64,000 nucleotides of DNA from Piscinibacter gummiphilus (GTDB taxonomy: Bacteria > Pseudomonadota > Gammaproteobacteria > Burkholderiales > Burkholderiaceae_C): assembly GCF_032681285.1 (NCBI RefSeq), contig NZ_CP136336.1:2405001-2469000 (forward strand), in the 5' to 3' direction. Both the position numbers and the translations under genes were made by a program. Within the stretch, counting starts at the first letter, position 1. The number at the start of each line of letters is the position of its first letter. The notes beneath the pieces were generated by a model. The model did not search any database. It worked only from the letters and a program-made list of their open reading frames with translations, and was not told the DNA's origin. Positions 35,144 through 43,993 of the stretch are shown here, piece by piece.

Positions 35144-35985
35144 TCGGTGCTCCTCGGTCGTGACCCGGTGGGGTCGCCCCGGGATGGTCGCCGGCCCGGG
35201 CGGTGCCGATCGTTCGAATAGCGGGGTTCTGCGGGGGCTACTCCGGCCGCGTGGCCATCGCCTCGACCGGGCAGCAGCCCGCGTGGGGCGTCGTGCCACT
35301 GCCAGGCGCCGAAGCCGAGCACGGCCAGCAGCAGCAGGCCTGCGAGCCATGCGCGGTTGTGCTGCACGAGGCTCGGGCCCGTACCGCGCACGTGGCCGGT
35401 GAGCATGGGCAGCGCCTGGTTCTGCCGGCGCAGCAGGCTCAGCAGCGCCATCAGGCCTAGGTGCGCGAGCACCACCGTCAGGAAGGTGTTGGCGAAGAAC
35501 TCGTGCACCTCCTCGAGCCAATCGCCGCCGAGCGCATCGCCCCAGTCGTTGTAGGTGCCGTAGCCGCTGAGCACGAGCGGCAGCACGAGCGCGAGCATCG
35601 CCACGATGGCGAGCGCCACGCCGAGGTTCTGGCCCTGGCGCCAGTTCACCGGAGAGGCCGCTGGCGCCGCCCGGCTGGCCCACAGCGAGCGCAGCCAGGC
35701 CGGTGTGCCGGCAATCCGCCGCCAGAGCAGGACCAGGCGGGCGTGGCGCGGCCCGACGAGGCCGTACACCAGCCGGAAGCCGAGCAGGCCGCCGAAGGTG
35801 TAGCCCAAGGTCACGTGCAGCAGCCGCCAGTGTTCGCTCTCGGCCGTGACGTAGGCGCCGAGGAAGCTCAGGGCGAAGAGCCAATGGAACATGCGGGTGG
35901 GTGCGTCGACCACGCGTCGGCTGGGTGCCGTGGCGGGCCGTGTGGCCGTGCCGGCGAGGCCGGTCGTCGAGGGGGAGGCGTGCAT
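35140..35985 (-). CDS. cytochrome b561-type membrane haem protein of the SHP/DHC set
   Basis: 281 residues with a Ser/Thr-rich start, then RMFHWLFALSFLGAY (first haem His), HVTLGYTFGGLLGFRLVYGLVGP, a third and fourth membrane helix with EEVHEFFANTFLTVVLAHLGLM (haem His) in residues 150-185, and a C-terminal hydrophobic anchor before a basic, low-complexity tail. The fold is a four-helix di-haem cytochrome b that moves quinol electrons to periplasmic cytochromes. ATG 35985 lies six bases after AAGGAG. In other proteobacteria this gene forms a set with the diheme cytochrome and SHP, as here. Confidence 0.88.
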   Translation of the reverse strand: MHASPSTTGLAGTATRPATAPSRRVVDAPTRMFHWLFALSFLGAYVTAESEHWRLLHVTLGYTFGGLLGFRLVYGLVGPRHARLVLLWRRIAGTPAWLRSLWASRAAPAASPVNWRQGQNLGVALAIVAMLALVLPLVLSGYGTYNDWGDALGGDWLEEVHEFFANTFLTVVLAHLGLMALLSLLRRQNQALPMLTGHVRGTGPSLVQHNRAWLAGLLLLAVLGFGAWQWHDAPRGLLPGRGDGHAAGVAPAEPRYSNDRHRPGRRPSRGDPTGSRPRSTD

Positions 35986-36014
35986 CGTCATCTCCTTGAG
36001 GCAGTTGCGGTGGA

Positions 36015-36524
36015 TCAATCGGCCCAGGCCTGGCGCTGGCGCGCGCTGAGGCCTGCGGGCATGCGCAGGTCGTCGTCGCTGAAACGACCCTGCTCGGCGC
36101 CGGTGTGGCAGGTGGCGCAGTTGGCTGCGCTCTTCACGCTCGGCAGTTGCCAGACCGCGGGCTCGACCTTGCGGTGCTTGCGTTCGAACCAGGCGGAGCG
36201 GGTGATGCGATCCTGCGGGGGCTCTTCGGCGACGCGCTTGTAGGTGCCGGCATAAGACTGAAGCCAAGTGCTGAGCTGCTGCAGCGTGGCGGCATCGAGC
36301 GATGCGTCGGTGCCGTAGTGGCGCTCCAACCCGCTCATCACGCGCTGCCATGAGCGCGCCGGCAGCATGCTGGGCGAGTAGGCCACGTGGCAGGACGCGC
36401 ACTCCTGCGTGTAGGCGGGCGGCACGCTGCGTGGCATCGCTCGGCCGCCATCGGCCAAGGCCGGGAGCATGGCGCCGAGCGCGAGGCTGGCCGCCAGCAG
36501 GGTGCGGGGCAGAAGGGCATTCAT
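36015..36524 (-). CDS. diheme cytochrome c (DHC), partner of SHP
   Basis: 169 residues with a signal peptide (ALGAMLPALADG) and two haem sites, CASCH near residue 42 and CATCH near residue 137. The segments YSPSMLPARSWQRVMSGLERHYGTDASL (residues 48-75) and RSAWFERKHRK fit the DHC family. It takes electrons from the membrane cytochrome b and passes them to SHP. Middle gene of the unit SHP-DHC-b561. Confidence 0.88.
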   Translation of the reverse strand: MNALLPRTLLAASLALGAMLPALADGGRAMPRSVPPAYTQECASCHVAYSPSMLPARSWQRVMSGLERHYGTDASLDAATLQQLSTWLQSYAGTYKRVAEEPPQDRITRSAWFERKHRKVEPAVWQLPSVKSAANCATCHTGAEQGRFSDDDLRMPAGLSARQRQAWAD

Positions 36525-36541
36525 GGTGGGGCGCTCCAGGT

Positions 36542-36949
36542 TCAGAACGGTGGCTTGAGGCTCGCGAGGTAGGCCAGTACGTCGGCCTTCTCGGCCGGGC
36601 TGCACTCCCGCGCGAGCACGTCTTTGCAATTGCGGCGGAACCACTTCTCCACCCGCGCGGAATCGGTGAAGGTGCGAGGGTTGGCGCCTGGTGCGAGCGG
36701 GTCGATGGCCTTGCCGGTGCTGGCGTGCCGGCCCGCGCCGGTGGGTGGCGTGCCATGACAGGAGCTGCACGACCATTCGCCGCCGTGCCGGTTGTTGAAG
36801 AACGCCTGGCCGCGCTGGGCATTGCCGGGTTGGCCGGCTTGCGTGCTCCAGTGCGACAGCTGCTGGGCGATGCTGGTGTCGGCCGCGTGTGCCGGCAGGC
36901 ACAGGCTGCATGCAAGCGCGGCCATGACGGTGAACGGAGTGGGCTTCAC
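36542..36949 (-). CDS. SHP-type high-spin cytochrome c (DUF1924, sphaeroides haem protein)
   Basis: 135 residues from GTG 36949. Signal peptide (CSLCLPAHAAD), a single haem site CSSCH, and the family segments GQAFFNNRHGGEWSC, GKAIDPLAPGANPRTF and WFRRNCKDVLARECSPAEKADVLAYL (residues 104-129). In characterised SHP an Asn is the labile sixth ligand and the ferrous form binds oxygen; which Asn serves here was not determined. The two extra cysteines (NCKDVLAREC) match the disulphide of the family. First gene of its unit; the promoter carries a PhoB-type direct repeat. Confidence 0.88.
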   Translation of the reverse strand: MKPTPFTVMAALACSLCLPAHAADTSIAQQLSHWSTQAGQPGNAQRGQAFFNNRHGGEWSCSSCHGTPPTGAGRHASTGKAIDPLAPGANPRTFTDSARVEKWFRRNCKDVLARECSPAEKADVLAYLASLKPPF

Positions 36950-36978
36950 GAAGGGGCTCCAAGGCGAGTGACGTGCCC

Positions 36979-37051
36979 AGTGTGCGAAGCCGCGCTTGAA
37001 CGGCAGCTGAAGCCGGTGTTCATCGCCCGTTCAGCTTTGGCCTAGCAGAAT
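36979..37051. promoter_or_regulatory. divergent promoter region with two mirrored response-regulator boxes
   Basis: Plus strand: GTTCAT-CGCCC-GTTCAG (37018-37034), TTCA repeated at 11 bases, then CAGAAT (37046-37051) and, six bases on, GTG 37058. Minus strand: CTTCAG-CTGCC-GTTCAA (37012-36996), again 11-base period, then CACACT (36984-36979). The gap box-to-hexamer is the same on both sides. The form matches PmrA/QseB boxes. Confidence 0.6.
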
Positions 37052-37057
37052 GCGGGC

Positions 37058-37387
37058 GTGAACACCCGTCGTGCGCCGCTCCTGCGTCTGCTCGGTGCCA
37101 TCGTGGCGCTGGTGGGGGCCTTGCTGCCCGGCGCTCCGGCGCTGGCTGGCGGCGACCACGACCGCGCTCGCGCCGCCGTGCAGGCGGGCGAGGTCTTGCC
37201 GCTCAAGACCGTGCTGGAGCGGGTCGCGCGCAGCCATCCTGGGGAGGTGCTCGAAGTGGAGCTCGAACAGGAAGACGGCCGCTGGGTCTACGAGATCAGA
37301 CTCCTGCAGCCGGGCGGGCGGCTCGTGAAGCTCGAAGTCGATGCGGCGACGGCCGAGGTGCTGCGCAGCAAGCGGCGAACGCACTGA
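37058..37387 (+). CDS. PepSY-domain periplasmic protein
   Basis: 109 residues from GTG 37058: signal peptide (LLGAIVALVGALLPGAPALAGG) and a single PepSY domain, LPLKTVLERVARSHPGEVLEVELEQEDGRWVYEIRLL (residues 47-83). PepSY proteins next to QseBC-type systems are common and may modulate the sensor. The start has no ribosome site and lies six bases after the -10, so a leaderless message is likely. The response-regulator gene begins 13 bases after its stop. Confidence 0.82.
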   Translation: MNTRRAPLLRLLGAIVALVGALLPGAPALAGGDHDRARAAVQAGEVLPLKTVLERVARSHPGEVLEVELEQEDGRWVYEIRLLQPGGRLVKLEVDAATAEVLRSKRRTH

Positions 37388-37400
37388 TACCCTGGCCACC

Positions 37401-38060
37401 GTGAAACTGCTGCTTGTCGAAGACGACCCCACGCTGCGCACCCAGTTGCGCACCGGCCTGGAAGAGTCCGGCTACGTGGTCGACGAAGCCGGCGATGGCC
37501 GGCAGGCGCAGTTCCTCGGCGACACCGGGCACTATGCCGCCGTCGTGCTCGACCTCGGCCTGCCGCTGCTCGACGGGCTGAGCGTGCTCAAACGCTGGCG
37601 CGAGGCGGGGCGGGCGATGCCGGTGCTCATCCTCACCGCGCGCGACAACTGGAGCGAGAAGGTGGCCGGCATCGACGCCGGGGCCGACGATTACCTCACC
37701 AAGCCCTTCCACATGGAGGAGCTGCTCGCGCGCCTTCGCAGCCTGATCCGCCGTGCGGCGGGCCAGGCGTCGCCCGTCTTGCGCTGCGGCGAGCTCGCGC
37801 TCGACACCCGCAGCGGCAAGGTCACGCTCGGCGGCCATGCCGTCACGCTCACGAGCCACGAGTTCAAGCTGCTCGACTACCTCATGCATCGGCCCGGTGC
37901 CGTGGTGTCGCGCACCGAGCTGACCGAACACCTCTACGCCCAGGACTTCGACCGCGACTCCAACACCATCGAGGTCTTCGTCGGGCGCCTGCGCAAGAAG
38001 CTGCCGCCGGGGCTGATCGAGACCGTGCGCGGCCTGGGTTACCGGCTGGCGGTGCCGTGA
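37401..38060 (+). CDS. OmpR/PhoB-family response regulator (QseB/PmrA-like)
   Basis: 219 residues from GTG 37401. REC domain: VEDDPTL acidic pair, phospho-acceptor Asp51 in VVLDLGLPLLDG, Thr in LTARD and Lys in LTKPFH. C-terminal winged helix: TSHEFKLLDYLMHRPGAVVSR and the recognition region DRDSNTIEVFVGRLRKKL. The stop overlaps the kinase GTG by four bases. The 11-base direct repeats upstream of the PepSY and SHP genes are its probable targets, including its own operon. Confidence 0.92.
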   Translation: MKLLLVEDDPTLRTQLRTGLEESGYVVDEAGDGRQAQFLGDTGHYAAVVLDLGLPLLDGLSVLKRWREAGRAMPVLILTARDNWSEKVAGIDAGADDYLTKPFHMEELLARLRSLIRRAAGQASPVLRCGELALDTRSGKVTLGGHAVTLTSHEFKLLDYLMHRPGAVVSRTELTEHLYAQDFDRDSNTIEVFVGRLRKKLPPGLIETVRGLGYRLAVP

Positions 38061-39433
38061 GCGCGCGCGGCGGCTCACTGCGCCTGCGGCTGCTGGGCGC
38101 GACGCTTGCGACGCTCGTGCTGGCGCTCGTCGGCGCGCACTGGTGGCTCGCGGGGCTGTTCCGTGATCACGTGCAGCAGCAGTTCGACACCGCCTTGTCG
38201 CAGCAGCTCGACCAGCTCACCGCGCGCCTCGAGTTCGATGCCCGCGGCCAGCCCGTCATCGGCCCGCGCGGTATGAGCGATCCACGTTTCGAGAAACCGT
38301 ATTCCGGCCTGTACTGGCAGGTGGAGCCCCTGCCGCTCGTGGCGGGCGACCGCCGCGCCGCCTTGCGCTCGCGCTCGCTGTGGGATGCCGAGCTGCAATT
38401 GCCCGACGATGCGCTGGCCGACGGCGCAATCCACCGGCATGAGTTGGCCGGCCCACGCGCGGAGCCGCTTCGCGCGGCGGAGCGCTCGGTGCAGGCCCAG
38501 CAGCCGGTCGGGTCGCGATGGCGCCTGATCGTGGCGGGCGACTTGCACGAGGCCTCGGCGGCCATCGGCCGCTTCAACGGCGTGCTGGCGGCCTCGCTCG
38601 TCGGCCTGGGCGTGCTGCTCGCACTCGCGGCATTGGCACAGGTGGCCGTGGGGCTCGCGCCGCTCAAGGCCATGCAGCGCGGGCTGCAGCGCGTGCGTGA
38701 CGGCCGCGAGCAGCGGCTGGCGGGGCGCTATCCGGCCGAGGTGCAACCGCTCATCGACGACTTCAACGGCGTGCTCGATCGCAACGCCGAGGTGGTGGAG
38801 CGCGCACGCGCCCAGACGGGCAACCTCGCACACGCCTTGAAGACACCGCTGGCCATCCTCGGGCAGGCGGCGCGCGAGGCGCCGCCGTCGGACTTCAGCT
38901 CACTCGTGGGCGAGCAGGTCGGGCAGGCCGAGCGCCAGCTGCAGTGGCATCTCGCGCGCGCCCGCGCCGCGACCACCCAGCACGTGCCGGGCCAACGCAC
39001 CGCGCTTGGGCCAGTGCTCGGCGGCCTGCTGCGCGCGATGGACAAGCTGCACGCGGATCGCCACCTCCATCTCGAAGCCGATGGTGTGCCACCCGATCTC
39101 GCCTTTGCCGGCGAGGAGCAAGACCTGCAGGAGATGCTCGGCAACCTGCTCGACAACGCCTGCCGCTGCGCGCGTGCCGCGGTCGTCGTGCGTGCCGTGC
39201 GCGACGGGCCGTGGCTGCAGATCGCGGTCGACGACGACGGCCCCGGCATCGCACCCGAGCGGCGCGCGGCGGTGCTGCAGCGTGGGGTTCGCGTCGACGA
39301 GAGCCAACCGGGCAGCGGCCTGGGCCTCGCGATCGTGGTCGACCTGGCGCGCGTCTACGGCGGCGACCTCACGCTCGGCGGGGCTCCCGCGGGGGGGCTG
39401 AGCGCGCGGCTCTCGCTGCCGGCGGCGGGGTGA
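38057..39433 (+). CDS. sensor histidine kinase (QseC/PhoQ-like)
   Basis: 458 residues. TM1 about 10-31, a periplasmic domain to about 170, TM2 about 178-200, then HAMP-like linker and the H box NLAHALKTPLAIL (the PhoQ/QseC form with Lys in place of Arg). N box LGNLLDNACRCA, G1 DDDGPGIAPE and G2 GSGLGLAIV are present. Partner of the regulator before it by GTGA overlap. The signal is unknown; the PepSY neighbour and the haem-protein operon suggest a redox or metal cue. Confidence 0.9.
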   Translation: MSARGGSLRLRLLGATLATLVLALVGAHWWLAGLFRDHVQQQFDTALSQQLDQLTARLEFDARGQPVIGPRGMSDPRFEKPYSGLYWQVEPLPLVAGDRRAALRSRSLWDAELQLPDDALADGAIHRHELAGPRAEPLRAAERSVQAQQPVGSRWRLIVAGDLHEASAAIGRFNGVLAASLVGLGVLLALAALAQVAVGLAPLKAMQRGLQRVRDGREQRLAGRYPAEVQPLIDDFNGVLDRNAEVVERARAQTGNLAHALKTPLAILGQAAREAPPSDFSSLVGEQVGQAERQLQWHLARARAATTQHVPGQRTALGPVLGGLLRAMDKLHADRHLHLEADGVPPDLAFAGEEQDLQEMLGNLLDNACRCARAAVVVRAVRDGPWLQIAVDDDGPGIAPERRAAVLQRGVRVDESQPGSGLGLAIVVDLARVYGGDLTLGGAPAGGLSARLSLPAAG

Positions 39434-39434
39434 C

Positions 39435-40235
39435 TCAGAGCCCTGGCGCGTGCGCCACGTTGCAGTCGAACGGCAGCCACCGCGCCGCCAAGGCTTTCAG
39501 GCGCGCGGCATCGCCGGTGGTTTGCAGGTGCACTTGGCGAGGGCGGTCCGAGGTCGGCTTGGGCTCATGCAAGAGACGGGCGGCCTGGCGTGCGACGGCT
39601 TCGGCGGTGTCGACGAGCGTGACGCCGACGCCGAACGCCGCTTGGATCTGCGCGTGCACGAAGGGGTAGTGTGTGCAGCCGAGCACCACGGTGTCGACGT
39701 GCGCTTCCTTGAGTGGCGCGGTGAACTGGTCGATCAGCGCGAGCAGCGCCGGATCGTCGTGGATGCCCTTTTCGATCTGCCCGGCAAGGCCGGGGCAGGG
39801 CTGCAGGTGCACCGCGATGCCGGCCCCGTGGGCGCTCAAGAGGTGCTTGAACTTCTCGCTGCGCAGCGTGGCCGGCGTGGCCATCACGCCGATGTGGCCG
39901 TTGCGGGTGAGCGCGACGGCCGGCTTCACGCCGGGCTCGACTGCGACGATGGGCACCTTGGGCCAGCGCTCGCGCAGGCTGGCGACCGCGACCGCCGTGG
40001 CGGTGTTGCAGGCGATGACCAGCAAGCTCGCGCCTTCGGCAAGCAGGTGGCTTGCGATACGGTGGGTGCGCTGGCCAATGTAGTCGTCGCTGCGCTCGCC
40101 GTAGGGCGCGTGGGCCGAGTCGGCCACATACAGGAGATCGTGCGAGGGCAGCTCGGCGTGAAGCGCCTTCAGCACCGACAGGCCGCCTACCCCGGAATCG
40201 AACACGCCGACAAGTGGGGTCCGGGTGGGGTTCAT
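39435..40235 (-). CDS. murI: glutamate racemase
   Basis: 266 residues with both catalytic cysteine motifs: VIACNTAT and VLGCTHYP, plus the start VGVFDSGVGGLSVLKAL. It converts L- to D-glutamate for peptidoglycan precursors in the cytoplasm. Normal length. Convergent with the histidine kinase, one base apart. Confidence 0.96.
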   Translation of the reverse strand: MNPTRTPLVGVFDSGVGGLSVLKALHAELPSHDLLYVADSAHAPYGERSDDYIGQRTHRIASHLLAEGASLLVIACNTATAVAVASLRERWPKVPIVAVEPGVKPAVALTRNGHIGVMATPATLRSEKFKHLLSAHGAGIAVHLQPCPGLAGQIEKGIHDDPALLALIDQFTAPLKEAHVDTVVLGCTHYPFVHAQIQAAFGVGVTLVDTAEAVARQAARLLHEPKPTSDRPRQVHLQTTGDAARLKALAARWLPFDCNVAHAPGL

Positions 40236-40271
40236 GGGGCGCGCAGTCTAGCAGTGCGAGAGGAATGCACG

Positions 40272-40322
40272 TTTGCGGCGGCGCGAGATCGTGAGACAAT
40301 CCAGAAAGCGAACGATCGTTCG
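40272..40322 (+). promoter_or_regulatory. etfBA promoter with TetR-type palindromic operator
   Basis: TTGCGG (40272-40277), 17 bases, GACAAT (40295-40300) form a promoter; the perfect palindrome CGAACGATCGTTCG (40309-40322) covers the predicted start of transcription. Such a site suits a TetR-family repressor of fatty-acid degradation; no regulator gene is in view. Confidence 0.55.
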
Positions 40323-40383
40323 TTTTTTCGTCTTCTGCCGGAAAAGCGAATCCCCCGTCTTCAATGTCTAGGAGATACGTGCG

Positions 40384-41133
40384 ATGAAAGTGCTGGTAGC
40401 CGTCAAGCGAGTGGTGGACTACAACGTGAAGGTGCGTGTGAAGAGTGACGGCAGCGGTGTGGACATCGCCAACGTCAAGATGAGCATGAACCCCTTCGAC
40501 GAGATTGCGGTGGAAGAAGCCGTGCGTCTGAAGGAAAAAGGCGTGGTCACCGAAGTGATCGCTGTGTCGGCCGGCCCGGCCCAGTGCCAGGAGACCCTGC
40601 GCACCGCGATGGCGATCGGCGCCGACCGCGGCATCCTGGTCGAGACCGATGCCGAACTCCAGCCGCTCGCCGTGGCGAAGCTCCTCAAGGCCCTGGTCGA
40701 CAAGGAACAGCCCGGCCTGGTCATCCTCGGCAAGCAGGCCATCGACGACGACTGCAACCAGACCGGCCAGATGCTGGCCGCACTCGCCGACCTGCCGCAA
40801 GCCACCTTCGCCAGCAAGGTCGAGCTCGCCGCCGATTCCGCCACCGTCACCCGTGAAGTCGACGGCGGCCTGGAAACCCTGAAGCTCAGCCTGCCGGCCG
40901 TCGTCACCACCGACCTGCGCCTGAACGAGCCGCGCTACGTGACGCTGCCCAACATCATGAAGGCCAAGAAGAAGCCGCTGGAGACCGTCAAGCCCGACGC
41001 GCTCGGCGTCGACGTCGCCCCCCGCATCAAGACCCTGAAGGTTGCCGAGCCCCCCAAGCGCAGCGCCGGCATCAAGGTGCCCGACGTCGCCACGCTGGTC
41101 GACAAGCTCAAGAACGTCTCCAAGGTCCTCTGA
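40384..41133 (+). CDS. etfB: electron transfer flavoprotein beta subunit
   Basis: 249 residues, [20 protein letters not shown] at the start and the beta-subunit signature region [40 protein letters not shown] (residues 141-180). With EtfA it forms the FAD heterodimer (plus AMP in the beta subunit) that passes electrons from acyl-CoA dehydrogenases to ETF:quinone oxidoreductase. It is the first gene of a fatty-acid oxidation set. Confidence 0.96.
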   Translation: MKVLVAVKRVVDYNVKVRVKSDGSGVDIANVKMSMNPFDEIAVEEAVRLKEKGVVTEVIAVSAGPAQCQETLRTAMAIGADRGILVETDAELQPLAVAKLLKALVDKEQPGLVILGKQAIDDDCNQTGQMLAALADLPQATFASKVELAADSATVTREVDGGLETLKLSLPAVVTTDLRLNEPRYVTLPNIMKAKKKPLETVKPDALGVDVAPRIKTLKVAEPPKRSAGIKVPDVATLVDKLKNVSKVL

Positions 41134-41155
41134 GAACAGGCAAGGAACCCACAAC

Positions 41156-42088
41156 ATGACCACCCTCGTCATTGCTGAACACGACAACAAGACCGTCAAG
41201 GGCGCGACCCTGAACACCGTCACCGCCGCCGCTGCCATTGGCGGCGACGTGCACGTGCTCATCGCCGGCAACGCCGCCGCCGACGCCGCCAAGGCCGCGG
41301 CCCAGATCGCCGGCGTCGCCAAGGTGATCCACGCCGACGGCGCCCAGCTCGACCACGGCCTGGCCGAGAACATCGCGGCGCAGGTCTTGGCCATCGCCGG
41401 CCACTACAGCCACATCCTCTTCCCGGCGACTGCCAGCGGCAAGAACGTCGCCCCGCGCGTGGCCGCCAAGCTCGACGTCGGCCAGATCAGCGACATCACC
41501 AAGGTCGTCGCCCCCGACACCTTCGAACGCCCGATCTACGCCGGCAACGCCATTGCCACCGTGCAGAGCGCCGACAAGGTCAAGGTCATCACCGTGCGCA
41601 CCACCGGCTTCGATGCCGCCGCCGCCACGGGGGGCAGCGCCCAGGTCGAAACCGCCGCCGCTGCCGCCGACTCCGGCAAGAGCAGCTTCCAGGGCAGCGA
41701 GATCGCCAAGAACGACCGCCCGGAGCTCACCGCCGCCAAGATCATCGTCTCCGGTGGTCGTGCGCTCGGCTCCAGCGAGAAGTTCGTCGAAGTGATGACC
41801 CCGCTGGCCGACAAGCTGGGCGCTGCCATCGGTGCGAGCCGCGCCGCGGTGGACGCGGGCTACGCCCCCAACGACCTGCAGGTCGGCCAGACCGGCAAGA
41901 TCGTGGCGCCGCAGCTGTACATCGCCGCCGGCATCTCGGGGGCCATCCAGCACCTGGCCGGCATGAAGGACAGCAAGGTGATCGTGGCCATCAACAAAGA
42001 CCCCGAGGCGCCGATCTTCAGCGTGGCTGACTACAGTCTCGAAGCCGACCTCTTCACCGCCGTGCCCGAGCTGGTGAAGGCGCTCTGA
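41156..42088 (+). CDS. etfA: electron transfer flavoprotein alpha subunit
   Basis: 310 residues from ATG 41156, 22 bases after etfB. The FAD-binding C-terminal region is clear: [45 protein letters not shown] and [11 protein letters not shown] terminator hairpin follows the stop. Standard length. Confidence 0.96.
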   Translation: MTTLVIAEHDNKTVKGATLNTVTAAAAIGGDVHVLIAGNAAADAAKAAAQIAGVAKVIHADGAQLDHGLAENIAAQVLAIAGHYSHILFPATASGKNVAPRVAAKLDVGQISDITKVVAPDTFERPIYAGNAIATVQSADKVKVITVRTTGFDAAAATGGSAQVETAAAAADSGKSSFQGSEIAKNDRPELTAAKIIVSGGRALGSSEKFVEVMTPLADKLGAAIGASRAAVDAGYAPNDLQVGQTGKIVAPQLYIAAGISGAIQHLAGMKDSKVIVAINKDPEAPIFSVADYSLEADLFTAVPELVKAL

Positions 42089-42114
42089 ACCCAATACAAC
42101 AACGACGACAGCAG

Positions 42115-42148
42115 GCCCGTTCGCCCCATCCAGGCTGACGGGCTTTTT
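42115..42148 (+). terminator. rho-independent terminator after etfA
   Basis: GCCCGT (42115-42120) pairs with ACGGGC (42138-42143), followed at once by TTTTT (42144-42148). The stem is short and the loop 17 bases, so read-through to the dehydrogenase gene is possible. Confidence 0.6.
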
Positions 42149-42182
42149 CTTGCCTACATAGAAAAGTATCGAAGGAGATGCC

Positions 42183-43976
42183 ATGAGCTACGTTGCCCCC
42201 GTGAAGGACATGCTGTTCTGCATGAAGGAGCTGGCCGGCCTGGAAGAAGTCGCGAAGCTGCCGGGCTTCGAAGAAGCCGGCCTGGAGACCGCACAAGCCG
42301 TGCTCGAAGAGTCGGCCAAGTTCAACCAGGACGTGCTGGCGCCGCTCAACTTCGAGGGGGACAAGAACCCGTCGTACTGGAAGGACGGCAAGGTCTTCAC
42401 CACGCCGGGTTTCAAGGATGCGTTTCGCCAGCTGGGCGAAGGCGGCTGGCAGGGCTTGCAGCACCCGACCGACTTTGGCGGCCAGGGTCTGCCCAAGACC
42501 ATCGGCGCGGCCTGCATCGAGATGCTTAACAGCGCCAACATGAGCTTCGCGCTGTGCCCGCTGCTCACCGATGGCGCGATCGAAGCGCTGCTCACCGCCG
42601 GCTCACCCGAGCTGCAGCAGACCTACCTGCCCAACATGATCTCGGGCAAGTGGACCGGCACGATGAACCTCACCGAGCCGCAGGCCGGCTCCGACCTGGC
42701 GCTCGTGCGCACGCGCGCCGAGCCGCAGCCCGACGGCACCTACAAGATCTTCGGCACCAAGATCTTCATCACCTACGGTGAGCACGACATGGCCGAGAAC
42801 ATCGTGCACCTCGTGCTGGCTCGCGTGACCGGCGCGCCGGAAGGCGTGAAGGGCATCAGCCTCTTCGTCGTGCCGAAGTTCATGGTGAATGCCGACGGCT
42901 CGCTCGGCGCGCGCAACGACGCGCATTGCGTGAGCATCGAGCACAAGATGGGCATCAAGGCGAGCCCGACGGCGGTCTTGCAGTTCGGCGACCACGGCGG
43001 CGCCGTCGGCTACCTCGTGGGCCAGGAGAACCGTGGCCTGGAGTACATGTTCATCATGATGAACGCGGCGCGCTACGCGGTGGGGATCCAAGGCATCGCC
43101 GTGGCCGAGCGCTCGTACCAGAAGGCGGTGCAGTACGCGAAGGATCGCGTGCAGTCGCGCCCGGTCGACGGCTCGATCAACAAGAGCGCACCCATCATTC
43201 ACCACCCGGACGTGAAGCGCATGCTGATGACGATGCGCTCGCTGATCGAAGGGTGCCGCGCGATGGCCATCACCGCGGCTGCGGCCTACGACGCGGCCCA
43301 CGCCCACCCCGATGCCGAGGTGCGCAAGCAAAACCAGGCCTTCTACGAATTCATGGTGCCACTGGTGAAGGGCTACAGCACCGAGATGAGCCTCGAAGTG
43401 ACGAGCCTGGGCGTGCAGGTGCACGGCGGCATGGGCTTCATAGAGGAGACCGGCGCGGCGCAGTACTACCGCGACGCGAAGATCCTCACCATCTACGAAG
43501 GCACGACCGCCATCCAGGCGAACGACCTCGTGGGCCGCAAGACGGCGCGCGACGGCGGCCAGACGGCCAAGGCCATCGCCCAGCAGATCGCGAAGACCGA
43601 AGCCGAGCTCGCCAAGCGCGACAGCGTGGCGGCCCGTGCCGTGCAGAAGCGCCTGAGCGCGGCCCGCGTGGCCTTCGAGCAGGTGGTCGACTTCGTGGCC
43701 GGTGGCACCAAGGGCAACCCGAACGCGGTGTTCGCCGGCTCGGTGCCGTACCTGATGCTCGCTGGCAACGTGATGGCCGGCTGGCAACTCGGCCGCGCAC
43801 TGCTGGTCGCCGAATCGCAGCTCAAGGCAGGCGAGGGCGATGCCGCCTTCCTGCGGGCCAAGGTGACGACGGCGCAGTTCTACGCCGAGCACATCCTGAG
43901 CCGCGTGCCGGGTCAGCGCGATGCGATCGTCGATGGCGCCGAGAGCGTCACCGCACTGGCCCTCGAATCCTTCTAA
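42183..43976 (+). CDS. acyl-CoA dehydrogenase, long (about 600-residue) type
   Basis: 597 residues. MNLTEPQAGSDLALVRTRA is the FAD/substrate signature; the catalytic base region lies in ILTIYEGTTAIQANDLVGRK; an extra C-terminal domain of about 120 residues marks the family that includes DmdC-like and FadE-like enzymes. GAAGGAG precedes the ATG. It oxidises an acyl-CoA to the enoyl-CoA and donates electrons to EtfAB, encoded just upstream. Chain-length specificity is not readable. Confidence 0.92.
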   Translation: MSYVAPVKDMLFCMKELAGLEEVAKLPGFEEAGLETAQAVLEESAKFNQDVLAPLNFEGDKNPSYWKDGKVFTTPGFKDAFRQLGEGGWQGLQHPTDFGGQGLPKTIGAACIEMLNSANMSFALCPLLTDGAIEALLTAGSPELQQTYLPNMISGKWTGTMNLTEPQAGSDLALVRTRAEPQPDGTYKIFGTKIFITYGEHDMAENIVHLVLARVTGAPEGVKGISLFVVPKFMVNADGSLGARNDAHCVSIEHKMGIKASPTAVLQFGDHGGAVGYLVGQENRGLEYMFIMMNAARYAVGIQGIAVAERSYQKAVQYAKDRVQSRPVDGSINKSAPIIHHPDVKRMLMTMRSLIEGCRAMAITAAAAYDAAHAHPDAEVRKQNQAFYEFMVPLVKGYSTEMSLEVTSLGVQVHGGMGFIEETGAAQYYRDAKILTIYEGTTAIQANDLVGRKTARDGGQTAKAIAQQIAKTEAELAKRDSVAARAVQKRLSAARVAFEQVVDFVAGGTKGNPNAVFAGSVPYLMLAGNVMAGWQLGRALLVAESQLKAGEGDAAFLRAKVTTAQFYAEHILSRVPGQRDAIVDGAESVTALALESF

Positions 43977-43993
43977 GAACCACGGAGACGCCC

